A stretch of DNA of 64,000 bases. It comes from Rhineura floridana (lineage: Eukaryota > Chordata > Lepidosauria > Squamata > Rhineuridae). The stretch lies in contig NC_084499.1 in the NCBI RefSeq assembly GCF_030035675.1, positions 18,250,739 to 18,314,738 of the forward strand, in the 5' to 3' direction. Shown one piece after another: positions 19,699 through 30,848 of the stretch; position 1 is the stretch's first letter, and each line of letters opens with the position of its first letter. The position numbers were made by a program, and so were the translations under genes. Below the pieces are notes generated by a model. It did no database searches. It was not told the DNA's origin and saw only the letters and a program-made list of their open reading frames with translations.

Positions 19699-20250
19699 TA
19701 TCGCTTTAACAGCCGTGGCTTCCCCCAAAGAATCCTGGGAACTGTCATTGGTTAAGGGTGCTGGGAGTTGTTAGGCGACCCATCGCAGAGCTGCAGCTCC
19801 CAGCACACTTCACAAATGACAGTGGGAAAACAACAAACACAAAAGACTTGCCTGAAAGGCGCAGCCCCTTGCTGAGATTAAAAGCAGCCAAAAGCTTAAG
19901 CAGCCAAAAGCTTAAACAGCCCCGCCCCTCACTCAGGAAGGAAGCCTGAGAGAATACTAAAGAGTTAAGCCCCAGCTGATAGCCATCAGCCTCAAGTAAC
20001 ACATCATTGGCTGGCAGCAGTAGCTGGGAGGAACCAGCCACACATATAAAGTCAGAGCACCCTAGCGAGGGAGCCTGCTCCACGAGCTAGAGGGAGCCCC
20101 AGCTGACGAAGCGTCAAGGCGAGTTAAGCAGCAGAGCGAGTTCGGCAGCAGGGCGAGGAGGCCAGGGCCCCCCACTCTGCCCGTCTGTTCCCTGACCTCA
20201 ACTAAACCACAGTCTCCAACCCATTGACGTAATAAACCTTAAACAAAACT

Positions 20251-21153
20251 ATGCAGGTAAGAAGCCAGCAGGGGTGTGGGGGCTTTCCAGTGTTTTGCAC
20301 CGCCTGCAGCATGTACGACTATCTGCCTGTTGGACAGAAGTCGTGGGTATGCTCTCGGTGCAATGAGCTCCTGGCTCTCCGGGAACGACTTCATTTCCTT
20401 GAGGCCAAGGTGGCGGACCTGGAAAAGCTGAGAGAGGCAGAGAGGTGTGTGGAGGAGGCCTTCAGGGACGTTATAGCTGTGTCCCACTCCAACGATGATA
20501 GCTCTCCTGCTATCATGGACAACGATGGTCTCGGGGAAGGAGAGCATCCAGCTGAGGAAGAGGGAAACGATCCCTTAGAAGGGACCCATTCCTTGGGGGA
20601 TGAGCAGCTATCCTCTCGTGCCGCGGATATATCTCCAGGGGGTGGAGGGATCCTTGTAGTGGGTGATTCGATCATTAGGAACATAGACAGTGGGGTGTGT
20701 GATGGGCGTGTAGACCGCAAGGTGTTTTGCCTGCCTGGTGCGAAGGTTGCGGATATCGCCCGTCGTTTAGATAGTTTGGTAGACAGTGCTGGGAAGGAGT
20801 CAGTGGTCGTGGTGCACGTTGGCACCAACGACATGGGGAAATGCAGCTGTGAGGTCCTGGAAGCAAAATTTAGGTTGCTAGGTAGGATACTGAAAGCCAG
20901 GACCTCCAAGGTGGCTTTCTCTGAAATGCTACCGGTTCCACACGCAGAACCAGCCAGACAGGCCCAGCTTCGCAGTCTCAATGCGTGGATGAGACGATGG
21001 TGTCGGGTGGAAGGGTTTGGATTTGTTAGGCACTGGGGAACATTTTGGGACAAGCCGGGCCTGTACAAAAGGGACGGGCTCCACTTGAACCAGAATGGAA
21101 CCAGACTGCTGGCACTTAAAATTAAAAAGGTGGCAGAGCAGCTTTTAAACTGA
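20251..21153 (+). CDS. CR1 ORF1 protein with SGNH/GDSL esterase-like domain
   Basis: 300 residues, uninterrupted. Residues 12-35 hold two CxxC pairs (CTAC and CSRC), a likely zinc-binding motif. About 38-75 is a charged, leucine-rich stretch that could form a coiled coil. From about 130 comes an SGNH-type hydrolase fold signature: GDSIIRN (nucleophile Ser block), HVGTNDMG (Gly/Asn block) and RDGLHLNQNG (Asp/His block). ORF1 proteins of CR1-clade LINEs are known to carry such an esterase; its role in retrotransposition is unclear. The start is the first ATG in frame; a slightly later start is possible. Confidence 0.85.
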   Translation: MQVRSQQGCGGFPVFCTACSMYDYLPVGQKSWVCSRCNELLALRERLHFLEAKVADLEKLREAERCVEEAFRDVIAVSHSNDDSSPAIMDNDGLGEGEHPAEEEGNDPLEGTHSLGDEQLSSRAADISPGGGGILVVGDSIIRNIDSGVCDGRVDRKVFCLPGAKVADIARRLDSLVDSAGKESVVVVHVGTNDMGKCSCEVLEAKFRLLGRILKARTSKVAFSEMLPVPHAEPARQAQLRSLNAWMRRWCRVEGFGFVRHWGTFWDKPGLYKRDGLHLNQNGTRLLALKIKKVAEQLLN

Positions 21154-21273
21154 CTGAGGGGGGAAACCCGACAGGAGCTGAGAAAGGTCCGGTTCGGAAT
21201 AAACCTCCCCCCTGGGATAAAAACCAAAGAAATGATGAAATTTTAAAAAGGGGTAGGCCTAGAAGTAGGCATT

Positions 21274-24165
21274 GTGAGAGCAGGGGCACAGGATATAAAT
21301 TCAGAAGAGCAAAATTACCACAGGCCTAACCACAAGTGCCAAAGACACTTGAAGAGAGACACTGCTTACAAGTGCCTGTACGCTAATGCTAGGAGCCTGC
21401 GAACCAAGATGGGAGAACTGGAGTGCTTGGTGTTAGAGAACAGCATTGATATAGTGAGCATAACGGAGACCTGGTGGAATGGAGAAAACCAGTGGGATAC
21501 GGTTATCCCTGGATATAAACTATATCGGAAGGACAGGGAAGGACGTATTGGTGGCGGAGTTGCTCTATACGTGAAAGAAGGCATTGAATCCAGCAAGCTC
21601 GAAACCCCAAAAGAGGCAGACTCCTCCACAGAATCGTTGTGGGTGGTGATACCGTGCCCCAGGAGGGACTTAATACTGGGAACGATCTATCGTCCCCCTG
21701 ATCAAAATGCTCAGGGAGACCTTGAGATGAGATATGAAATTGAGGAAGCATCCAAACTAGGAAATGTGGTAGTAATGGGTGACTTCAACTACCCGGACAT
21801 AGACCGGCTGCATATGTGTTCCAGTCATGACAAAGAAGCAAAGTTTCTAGATATTCTAAATGACTATTCCCTAGACCAGTTGGTCATGGAACCGACCAGA
21901 GGGACGGCAACCCTGGACTTAATCCTCAGTGGGGACCAGGACCTGGTGCAAGATGTAAGTGTTGTTGAACCGATTGGGAGCAGTGACCACAGTGCTATTA
22001 AATTAAACATACATGTAACTGGCCAATTGCCAAGAAAATCCAACACGGTCACATTTGACTTCAAAAGAGGAAACTTCACAAAAATGAGGGGATTGGTAAA
22101 AAGAAAGCTGAAAAACAAAGTCCAGAGGGTCACATCACTCGAAAATGCTTGGAAGTTGTTTAAAAACACTATATTAGAAGCTCAACTGGAGTGCATACCG
22201 CAGATCAGAAAAGGTACCGCCAGGGCTAAGAAGATGCCAGCATGGTTAACGAGCAAAGTCAAGGAAGCTCTTAGAGGCAAAAAGTCTTCCTTCAAAAAAT
22301 GGAAGTCTTGTCCAAATGAAGAAAATAAAAAAGAACACAAACTCTGGCAAAAGAAATGCAAGAAGACAATAAGGGATGCTAAAAAAGAATTTGAGGAGCA
22401 CATTGCTAAGAACATAAAAACCAACAACAAAAAATTCTATAAATACATTCAAAGCAGGAGACCATCTAGGGAGACAATTGGACCCTTGGATGATAAGGGA
22501 GTCAAAGGTGTACTAAAGAACGATCAGGAGATTGCAGAGAAGCTAAATGAATTCTTTGCATCTGTCTTCACAGTGGAAGATATAGGGCAGATCCCTGAAC
22601 CTGAACTAACATTTGCAGGAAGGGATTCTGAGGAACTGAGACAAATAGTGGTAACGAGAGAGGAAGTTCTAAGCTTAATGGACAATATAAAAACTGACAA
22701 ATCACCGGGCCCGGATGGCATCCACCCAAGAGTTCTCAAAGAACTCAAATGTGAAATTGCTGATCTGCTAACTAAAATATGTAACTTGTCCCTTGGGTCC
22801 TCCTCCGTGCCTGAGGACTGGAAAGTGGCAAATGTAACGCCAATCTTCAAAAAGGGATCCAGAGGGGATCCCGGAAATTACAGGCCAGTTAGCTTAACTT
22901 CTGTCCCTGGAAAACTGGTAGAAAGTATTATTAAAGCTAGATTAACTAAGCACATAGAAGAACAAGCCTTGCTGAAGCAGAGCCAGCATGGCTTCTGCAA
23001 GGGAAAGTCCTGTCTCAGTAACCTGTTAGAATTCTTTGAGAGTGTCAACAAGCATATAGATAGAGGTGATCCAGTGGACATAGTGTACTTAGACTTTCAA
23101 AAAGCGTTTGACAAGGTACCTCACCAAAGGCTTCTGAGGAAGCTTAGCAGTCATGGAATAAGAGGAGAGGTCCTCTTGTGGATAAGAAATTGGTTAAGAA
23201 GCAGAAAGCAGAGAGTAGGAATAAACGGACAGTTCTCCCAATAGAGGGCCGTAGAAAGTGGAGTTCCTCAAGGATCGGTATTGGGACCTGTACTTTTCAA
23301 CTTGTTCATTAATGACCTAGAATTAGGAGTGAGCAGTGAAGTGGCCGAGTTTGCTGATGACACTAAATTGTTCAGGGTTGTTAAAACAAAAAGGGATTGC
23401 GAAGAGCTCCAAAAAGACCTCTCCAAACTGAGTGAATGGGCAGAAAAATGGCAAATGCAATTCAATATAAACAAGTGTAAAATTATGCATATTGGAGCAA
23501 AAAATCTTAATTTCACATATACGCTCATGGGGTCTGAACTGGCGGTGACCGACCAGGAGAGAGACCTCGGAGTTGTAGTGGACAGCACGATGAAAATGTC
23601 GACCCAGTGTGCGGCAGCTGTGAAAAAGGCAAATTCTATGCTAGCGATAATTAGGAAAGGTATTGAAAATAAAACAGCCGATATCATAATGCCGTTGTAT
23701 AAATCTATGGTGCGGCCGCATTTGGAATACTGTGTACAGTTCTGGTCGCCTCATCTCAGAAAGGATATTATAGAGTTGGAAAAGGTTCAGAAGAGGGCAA
23801 CCAGAATGATCAAGGGGATGGAGCGACTCCCTTACGAGGAAAGGTTGCAGCATTTGGGGCTTTTTAGTTTAGAGAAAAGGCGGGTCAGAGGAGACATGAT
23901 AGAAGTGTATAAAATTATGCATGGCATTGAGAAAGTGGATAGAGAAAAGTTCTTCTCCCTCTCTCATAATACTAGAACTCGTGGACATTCAAAGAAGCTG
24001 AATGTTGGAAGATTCAGGAAAGACAAAAGGAAGTACTTCTTTACTCAGCGCATAGTTAAACTATGGAATTTGCTCCCACAAGATGCAGTAATGGCCACCA
24101 GCTTGGACGGCTTTAAAAGAAGATTAGACAAATTCATGGAGGACAGGGCTATCAATGGCTACTAG
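21274..24165 (+). pseudogene. CR1 ORF2, endonuclease and reverse transcriptase, one in-frame stop
   Basis: 963 codons in one frame with a single TAG at 23242-23244; the second copy in this window has TGG (Trp) there. An AP-type endonuclease fills about residues 30-250: NARSL, ITETWWN, GGGVALYVK, MGDFNYPD and GSSDHSAI. The reverse transcriptase follows: KSPGPDGIHP, NYRPVSLTS, VYLDFQKAFDKV, GVPQGSVLGP and the catalytic FADDTKL. A C-terminal domain with KRATRMIKGMERLPYEERL completes it. All core motifs are retained, so the copy looks young. Translation would stop before the YADD-equivalent box. Confidence 0.93.
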
Positions 24166-24467
24166 CCATGATGGCTGTGCTCTGCCACCCTAGTCAGAGG
24201 CAGCATGCTTCTGAAAACCAGTTGCCAGAAGCCTCAGGAGGGGAGAGTGTTCTTGCACTCTGGTCCTGCTTGCGGGCTTCCCCCAGGCACCTGGTTGGCC
24301 ACTGTGAGAACAGGATGCTGGACTAGATGGGCCACTGGCCTGATCCAGCAGGCTCTTCTTATGTTCTTATGACAGTTCCCAGGATTTCTTGGGGGAAGCC
24401 ACGACTGATAAAGTGGTATACGAGTGCTTTGAATTAATGGTGTGGACATGACCTCGGTATATGACAG

Positions 24468-24694
24468 CCAGTGTGGTGTAGTGGTTAAGAGTGTTGGACT
24501 GGGAGCTGGAAGACCAGGGTTCGAATCCCCGCTTGGCCATGAAGCTCACTGGATGACCTTGGCAGCTCTCTCAGCCTAACCTACTTCATAGGGTTGTCAT
24601 GAGGATAACATCGGGAGTGAGAGAACCATGTTTGTATGCTACTTTGAGCTCCTTGGAGGAAAGGTGGAATATATATGTAAGAAAGAAAGAAAGT
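24468..24694 (+). repeat. tRNA-derived SINE, type B
   Basis: The head GTGGTGTAGTGGTTAAGAGT and B box GGGTTCGAATCCC are nearly canonical. The tail ends in GAAAGAAAGAAAG. Confidence 0.85.
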
Positions 24695-24875
24695 TGCATC
24701 CATGCACCATACATGCAAAGCACATTCGATGCACATGGCTTCCCCCAAAGAATCCTGGAGCATGCCATTTATCCCCCACTGTGCTACAATTCCCAGCACC
24801 CTTAGCAAACAGCAGTCCCCAGGATTCAGCCCTGTGCTTTCATTGTGCGTTAAGTGTATGGTGTGCGCACAGCGT
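24695..24875. mobile_element. Palindromic mini-element ('AAAGAATCCTGGAG' type), partial
   Basis: CATGGCTTCCCCCAAAGAAT left arm and GCAAACAGCAGTCCCCAGGA right arm, with a shortened centre. Confidence 0.55.
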
Positions 24876-24879
24876 CAGG

Positions 24880-25385
24880 CAGTATCCTATGTCCTATGTA
24901 CATGCACTCGAAACAGAAACACTTTGGCCTTTCAGGAGATCATACCACTTTGCTCTTTCTGCCTGTAAACAGTCCAAGATCTGTTTGCTGAAGACAGCTG
25001 GAAGAATACAGGCACACAAAACACACATACGCCAGCCCCTCCTTGCAGAATCCTGCAGGGATTGCTTTGCATGCCCCTAATTTGCTAACCAAACCAGTCC
25101 AAACATCAGCCCCCCTTTTTTTTCCTCAAACAGAGGAATGTAAGTGTTAGGTGTGAGCAGCGCAAACAATCAGCTTTTCTTTGCTCCAGGTTTGTTGAGA
25201 TTTCGGTGTTGGGTTAGTTCCTGATTGACGGGTGGTCAGAATGTTGCTGAGGCTGACAATGGAGGAGGGCTGGGGCGGGGGAGGGAGATGAAGAAGTGTT
25301 GTCGGAGGTGGGATTAGATTTGCATGTTGAGAGACAGAGCAGGTGTGGAATGGCTCCAGTTATAAGAGAACAGCAGCAGGTTAGG
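24880..25385. other. Unassigned intergenic stretch
   Basis: No exon or repeat family is recognised. Confidence 0.4.
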
Positions 25386-25389
25386 TTTT

Positions 25390-25520
25390 ATTACTATTGC
25401 TTGAGATTTTTAATGCTCTAATGTAACTTGTATGTTTTTATGTTGTACGTCGCCCAGAGTGGCTGGATAACCAGCCAGATGTGCGACTAATAAATTTAAT
25501 AATAAATAAATAAATAAATA
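25390..25520 (+). repeat. LINE 3' tail (L2/CR1-like)
   Basis: GTCGCCCAGAGTGGCTGGAT followed by an AATAAATAAATA tail is a LINE 3' terminus. Confidence 0.55.
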
Positions 25521-26079
25521 AAATGGCACCGGGAGGGTTGGGGGGGCACAGATACCAGGAAAAAGATTTGGGGGGCACACAAGGGGCAAAGTATATTTCC
25601 ACGTGGGTGAAATATACTAGGTGGGGGGCAAGCTCCTTGTTTGGGGGGGTGCTTGCTCCCCTGACACCCCCTTTGGCACCCCCCAGAGCACAGTTTTACT
25701 GCCCACCCCCAAACTAGTCAAGTAATTTATCCCGCAATATACTATTAGCAGGGCTTTTTTGTGTGTGTGACAGAACTCACCAGTAGAGAGTAATGGCGCC
25801 TCTTCATTGTTTGCTGCCCGTGGCGGCCAGCTCTCTGCCTAAGCTGTAAAGGGCTTGGAAGGTCAAGACCAGAATTGCGAATTGGGCCAGGAAGTAAACT
25901 GGGAGCTGGTGCAATTGACGAAGCACCGTGGGAACAATTTATTATTTATTATTATTTATTTCATTCACAAATTGCTTCCTGTGAGGCATCTTGAAGCGAT
26001 TTACAATACAATAAAAACAGATTATGAAATGAGATATGTAAGAACAGCTAAAACAATGGCACATATAAAAGAAATTTAA

Positions 26080-26840
26080 AATTGCTATGCGATCCTCCCT
26101 GCCCTTCTGCTTTGCACCTCTGACTTCGGGAGGTGGGGTAAAGGACAGCGGGGGGGAGGATCATAAAAACCTTTTGGCGAGCTCTATGGGGAGGGTTGGT
26201 TTTGGTGAGGGGGTAGAGCAGGGGTGAGCAAAGCAAGCAGGGGTGCAGCCCCTAGTGTGTGTGTATCCACGTATATTTCAAGGGCTGCTAGGTTATTTTT
26301 GTTCATTAAAAAAAAGTGGGTAAATGGCAAAGGCTTCCCGCATCACCTCAGTAAAGGACTGCAGGGAAAAAGGAGCCTGGAAATCTGAGGCTGAGGAGCG
26401 CCTGCCTGGAGAGCTCAGCTTTGGGGTGATAAGTTTATCAGGCTTTGACAGCTGCTAACTGTCAGCTTGTGAAGCACGCCTGTTAGGGAGGGGGCGACCA
26501 ACTCCCAGGGCAAGATAGGTCAACCCAGGCCTTATCAGAACCCAGACTCAACACAAAGATCCCAAAAGAGCCCCCCCATCCACCCTAACAAAAGACTGAT
26601 TGGCAAAGGGGGGGGGAGAGGAGGACAAAGATAGTCAACCTTTTAATATGCGGATAGGCTGTGGGCAAACAAATGCAACTGGGAAACTTTGCACATTGGA
26701 AGGTGATTTTTTTTTTAAAAGGGCCTCCAGGGAAAGGCAAACATGCAAAGACTTGGAAGGAAGAAAAGATTGAATCCTTTAGCCAAAGGAATGCATGCCA
26801 TGAGATGAATGATTTCAGCTGCGCACACTCTTCCATTTTT
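26080..26840. other. Unassigned intergenic stretch, G-rich patches
   Basis: No exon is visible. It contains G-rich patches (near 26140 and 26607) and A/T runs. Confidence 0.35.
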
Positions 26841-26842
26841 CA

Positions 26843-26959
26843 GAGCTTGGAAAAGTTACTTTTTTGAATTATAAGTCCCATCAGCCCAATCCAGTGGCCA
26901 TGCTGGCTGGGGCTGATAGGAGTTGTAGTTTAAAAAAGTAACTTTTCCAAGCTCTGCAT
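26843..26959. mobile_element. Short foldback element with CAGAGCTTGGAA ends
   Basis: CAGAGCTTGGAAAAGTTACT pairs with AGTAACTTTTCCAAGCTCTG at the other end. The termini match those of the larger element at 32680-33426, pointing to one hAT family. Confidence 0.82.
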
Positions 26960-27209
26960 TTCCTCTGCATCCAGGGCGGTCCAGCCCTTCGTTTGGGAAG
27001 CGGTGTACACACCGCGGCTGTGTACGTACGGTGTTGCCGCCCTGGGCTTCTGCTGGGAGGAAGGGCGGGATATAAATCAAATAATTAATAAATACATAAA
27101 AATGTCATTCTAGAATCAATAGAGACTGAGTACTTGCTTTTTTCTACATACACACAATCTAGATCTACTGCATATTTTTTTCACCCCCTGAAAAGTGCTT
27201 TTCTTGAGA

Positions 27210-27290
27210 AACCATAGCTCAGTGGTATGCATCTGCTCTTCATGCAGCAGGTCCCAGGTTCAAACCCCACCATCTCCAGGTACTCCTGGA
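27210..27290 (+). repeat. tRNA-derived SINE, type A, 5' fragment
   Basis: ACCATAGCTCAGTGGTATGC and GGTCCCAGGTTCAAACCCC remain. The 3' half is missing and a palindromic element follows. Confidence 0.65.
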
Positions 27291-27291
27291 A

Positions 27292-27525
27292 CCCTTACAG
27301 TTATTCGGAGACACCCCCCGTCAATTCCTCCCGCATTCCCAAAGTGGTTGAACAATCATTCCCTCTTCCCAGGGAATTTTGGGAATTGTAGCTCTGGGAG
27401 GGGAATAGGGGGCCTCCTAACTACTCTCAGCACCCTTAACGAACTACAGTTCCCAGGATTCTTTTGGGGAAGCCATGACTGTTTGAAGTGGTACGATAGG
27501 GCGCTAAATGTATAATGCTAATGGG
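27292..27525. mobile_element. Palindromic mini-element, right-hand part
   Basis: GGGAATTTTGGGAATTGTAG centre and CCCAGGATTCTTTTGGGG arm, ending near GTATAATGCTAATGGGGCC. Confidence 0.6.
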
Positions 27526-27584
27526 GCCTGAAAGAGAGTGTGTGTCTAGTCCCAGAATCCTTTGCAAAACATAGAGAGAGAAAC

Positions 27585-27745
27585 CAATCATAGAATAGTA
27601 GAGTTGGAAGGGGCCTATAAGACCATTGAGTCCAACCCCCTGCACAGTGCAGGAATCCAACTCAAAACATACCCAACAGGTGGCTGACCAAGCTGCCTCT
27701 TCAATGCCTCCAGGGTTGGAGAGCCCACCACCTCCCTAGATAATT
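27585..27745 (-). repeat. Older CR1 subfamily fragment
   Basis: ATAGAATAGTAGAGTTGGAA and GAGTCCAACCCCCTGCAC resemble the reverse complement of bird-type CR1 3' ends. It differs from the young CR1 at 19.8-24.4 kb, so at least two CR1 lineages are present. Confidence 0.7.
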
Positions 27746-27749
27746 GGTT

Positions 27750-28060
27750 CTATTCACACCACATTCACACCATACATTTATTCCATTTTAAACAGTCATG
27801 GATTCCCCCAAAGAATCCTGGGAAGGGTAGTTTGCTTAGGGTGCTGAGAGTTGTTAGGAGACTCCTATTCCCCTCGTAAAGCTACAATTCCCAGCATTTC
27901 CTGGTAAAAGGGATTGATTGTTCATCCACTTGGAGAGTTGTAGCTCTGTGAGGGGAACAGGGTGTCTCCTAACAACTCTCAGCACCCTTCACAAACGACA
28001 ATTCGTTTCTTTGGGGGAAGAAGCCATGACTGTTTTCAGTGGTCATTTCAAAAACAGGAT
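27750..28060. mobile_element. Palindromic mini-element, near-complete
   Basis: CACACCATACATTTATTCC left end, GTCATGGATTCCCCCAAAGA arm, and a matching right arm ending in GCCATGACTGTTTTCAGTGG. Confidence 0.7.
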
Positions 28061-28364
28061 GACTTATCTTCTCTCCTAAATGGTTTTCTATTTGGAGTTT
28101 GAAGAGCATTTTTGGCTATGTGGCTGAGAATCTAGCATTCCTTTCTGGTTAGTGCAAACTATCTCTTGGGAGCAGGAAGCTTTATTTAAACACACACACA
28201 CAACACTCTACAACCACAGCTGGATAAAGCGATTCCTCCAGTGGCTGCATCCCATAGTATCCTGTTGACTCATTGTGTCTATCACTCACTGCTCTACCCA
28301 GACAAAGTAAGAAATCATTCCTGGCCAAAAAATCCAAAGAGTGAAATAAAGTCACACCTTGGAG

Positions 28365-29070
28365 CTGGGTTGGGGGAACTTTTCCAGCCCAAGGGCCACA
28401 TTCCCTCCCAGGTGACTTTCTGAGGGCCGCATGCCAATGGTAGGCGGGGCCCGAGGAGAGAGTGGGCGGAGCAGTTAATCTAAATATTATCTTCCGGCAG
28501 CAGGCTAGTTTCTACACAATGGACTAGGCAAATCTGTCAATTTCAGTGTCTGTCTGCTTTTTCTTAAAGCCCTCATGAATATTCATCAGCATTTTAGCGC
28601 AAAGTTCTGCTAATATATACATTTTTGTATGAAATCCTCCCCCCCCCGGATGCTCGCAGTTCTGAAAAGCAGTTTTCCTTAACGTAATGAAGGTCTGCAG
28701 GTTTTTTTCACCAATATATGCATTTCCAGGTACGCCTTCCCCTAGCCCATGCATTTTTGTGCACACAATTTGGCCGGAGAAGGGCACTGCAAAATCTGGA
28801 GACGTGCTAATTTAGAAAGAGAAGGTGTTGTTTCGGAAAGTGTGACTTGGGGAGCTTTGCCCTGAAATGCAAAGACACAATCGCACAACCCTCCCTGTCT
28901 TCCATCCAGGCAAACAAGGATGCATGGTCAGAGTTTGACATAATCCAGCAGGGCAAAAATGCTCAATGAGGGTGGGGTGCAGAGCAGGGCGTGAGGGGTG
29001 CAGGCAGGAGTCAGATGAGAGGTCTAGAGGGCTGCATTTTTCTCTTGGCCCAGAGGCTGTCCACCTCTGC
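28365..29070. repeat. 'GGGCCACATTCCC' repeat split by a 'TAGGGATG' repeat
   Basis: GCCCAAGGGCCACATTCCCT at the left and CTTGGCCCAGAGGCTGTCCA at the right look like two parts of one element. The reverse-oriented TAGGGATG copy occupies about 28530-28900 between them. Confidence 0.4.
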
Positions 29071-29184
29071 CTTAGAGACTACTATCCTCTGCACCCAGGC
29101 TCAGGACAGGAGGAAGCCCAATTGACATGAGTAAATGAAGCTTACAGTATATTCTGGTAGCATAGATGCATTGCCTAGCTCAGC

Positions 29185-29312
29185 CGTCGCCAACTCCCTT
29201 TTGTCCCCCGCCATGCCTAGGTTGGCCTCTGGTCCCGCCCACCATTGGCATGTGGCCCCCAGGAGGTTGACCAGAAGGGAATGTGGCCCTCGGGTTGAAG
29301 GAAAAAAAGCTT
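29185..29312 (+). repeat. 'GAATGTGGCCCTCGGG' repeat fragment
   Basis: CCCACCATTGGCATGTGGCC and GAATGTGGCCCTCGGGTTGA align with 10.88-10.96 and 42.24-42.33 kb. Confidence 0.5.
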
Positions 29313-29319
29313 CCTCCCT

Positions 29320-29880
29320 GAGAGCACAACCAGTAAACAAAAACGACAGTCCTAACACAGGAAGCAAAATGGGTGCATCCTGTCTGGTGTCCATTTGACC
29401 ATCGTTTCTGGGACCCATGTGTGGAACTGCCCTGTGCGTACAAAAAGTAAAGTGCTTCCACGGGAAGCTGACACACTATTTATTTCATGTGCCGCGTGAA
29501 GCAGCTATCTGGGAAGGGACATGCACGCCTTGATCCCCACACTGGTTCCTCTCCATCGTCAGAGCAAAACGAAATCCTTCGGAAGGCCTTAAACCTGTCG
29601 TCTGCCCAGCCTCGAGGTGCAACGTGGCCACCGTTTTATCGCTCCTTGCCACCTGCCTCCGTTGTCCTTTGCCTTCCCCCGCCCCTGGTGATTCAGCAAA
29701 ATCTTCTCCGCACAGAAAAACAGGCCCCTCATGGAACAAATCACAATGTCAGATTGCCAAGACGAACAGGAAAAAAATTGCAACACAAGCATGGACGATA
29801 AGGTGGTTGAGGAAGGCCACAGGACACCATGACAAGCAAGACTTATTAATAATTTTGTTCTGCATCTCCCACCCTCCCAC
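29320..29880. other. Unassigned intergenic stretch
   Basis: No repeat is recognised. Overlapping short open frames exist on both strands, but none shows a known domain or good splice context. Confidence 0.35.
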
Positions 29881-29886
29881 TTTCCT

Positions 29887-30848
29887 TTCCCCCCCAATAT
29901 TTATTAATTTTCAAAATAAACATAACCAGCAAAATAACACAACATTATACACTAGGTGGATCATAATCATATTGACTATAAAGATTACATTTATCCATAG
30001 TAAATGATTAACACAATTTTCATTTGTACATTAATGCTGTTCCCTTTCTTTTTCTTTCTCGCAGGATTGTTGAATATCATTCCTGTCCTTTCATGTGGTG
30101 GACCATTTCATAATAGTACCATATCCATGCGTATGCCATTGGTAGGGGGGGTCCTTGTATCTTGTAAATTTTTGTAATGAGAAAAATCATACCATAATGA
30201 AATTAGTCCCTTTACTTTGTCCTCTTGCTCTCTTTAAATTATCTGTTAGTTTTTTGAGAGCCGTATCCCAAACTATATTATACCAAGAATCTATATTTGC
30301 TCCTTTGAGGTCTTTCCAGAATTGTGCAATGGTAATCCTTGCTACCACCAACAAAATACTTACCAACTTTTTATTTTTAATATCAAGATCTTCATTCAAA
30401 AATAAATGCAATATTGCTAATTGTGGTGTCAATGTGATTTTTTGTTGAGGTTATCTATTCAGTCTCCTTAATCACAGACTGCAATTTTTTTTACACTCCT
30501 ACCATATATGTATATACGTGCCAATTCTTTGACACCCCCTCCAGCACATTGAAGATGTTCCTGGATTCATCAATGCTATTTTTCTAGGTGTCAGATATCA
30601 CTGATATATGATTTTCAGGGACAATTCTCTATGTTTAGCTGCTATTGTTCGATATGGTGCCTTATTCCATTGTGTTACCCAGTCCTCCCTAACTATTTCA
30701 ATTCCTAGTTCCCTTTCCCACCACTTTTAATTCTGATGTTTCTCCTCCTATGTCATCAACCCAAGCAGCAGGAAATTCCAGGGGTCTACTTTTATAGGGC
30801 GCCAGTTTCCTCATGGCACTGGAGACTTCTGATGTTTTTTATTTAAAA
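29887..30848 (-). mobile_element. L1-type LINE 3' fragment
   Basis: The minus-strand translation at 30187-30432 includes SWYNIVWDTALKKLT, which aligns with DRWYGQIWEKALLEKLT in the plus-strand L1 fragment at 39.8 kb. Both represent the C-terminal end of an L1-like ORF2. AT-rich and broken. Confidence 0.6.

Larger units (their letters stand above)
19824..24368 (+). mobile_element. CR1 LINE, essentially full length
   Basis: It has a 5' leader of about 430 bp, ORF1 (20251-21153), ORF2 (21274-24165 with one internal stop codon) and a 3' UTR ending in the CR1-type short direct repeat TTCTTATG. The 8-bp ATGACAGT at 19816-19823 recurs at 24369-24376; because the CR1 terminus itself ends in ATG, the true duplication may be as short as ACAGT. 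The leader holds two exact 16-bp repeats (AGCAGCCAAAAGCTTA at 19883 and 19899), a CCCCGCCCC box and TATAAA at 20045. ORF1 and ORF2 are in the same frame, 120 bp apart. CR1 copies move by target-primed reverse transcription and are usually heavily 5'-truncated, so a whole one is uncommon. Confidence 0.93.
19703..24460. mobile_element. Palindromic mini-element split by a CR1 insertion
   Basis: Left part 19703-19823 (CCCCAAAGAATCCTGGGAAC) and right part from about 24369 (TCCCAGGATTTCTTGGGGGA, ending near GGTGTGGACATGACC) are the two arms of one copy. ATGACAGT appears on both sides of the CR1. Confidence 0.8.
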
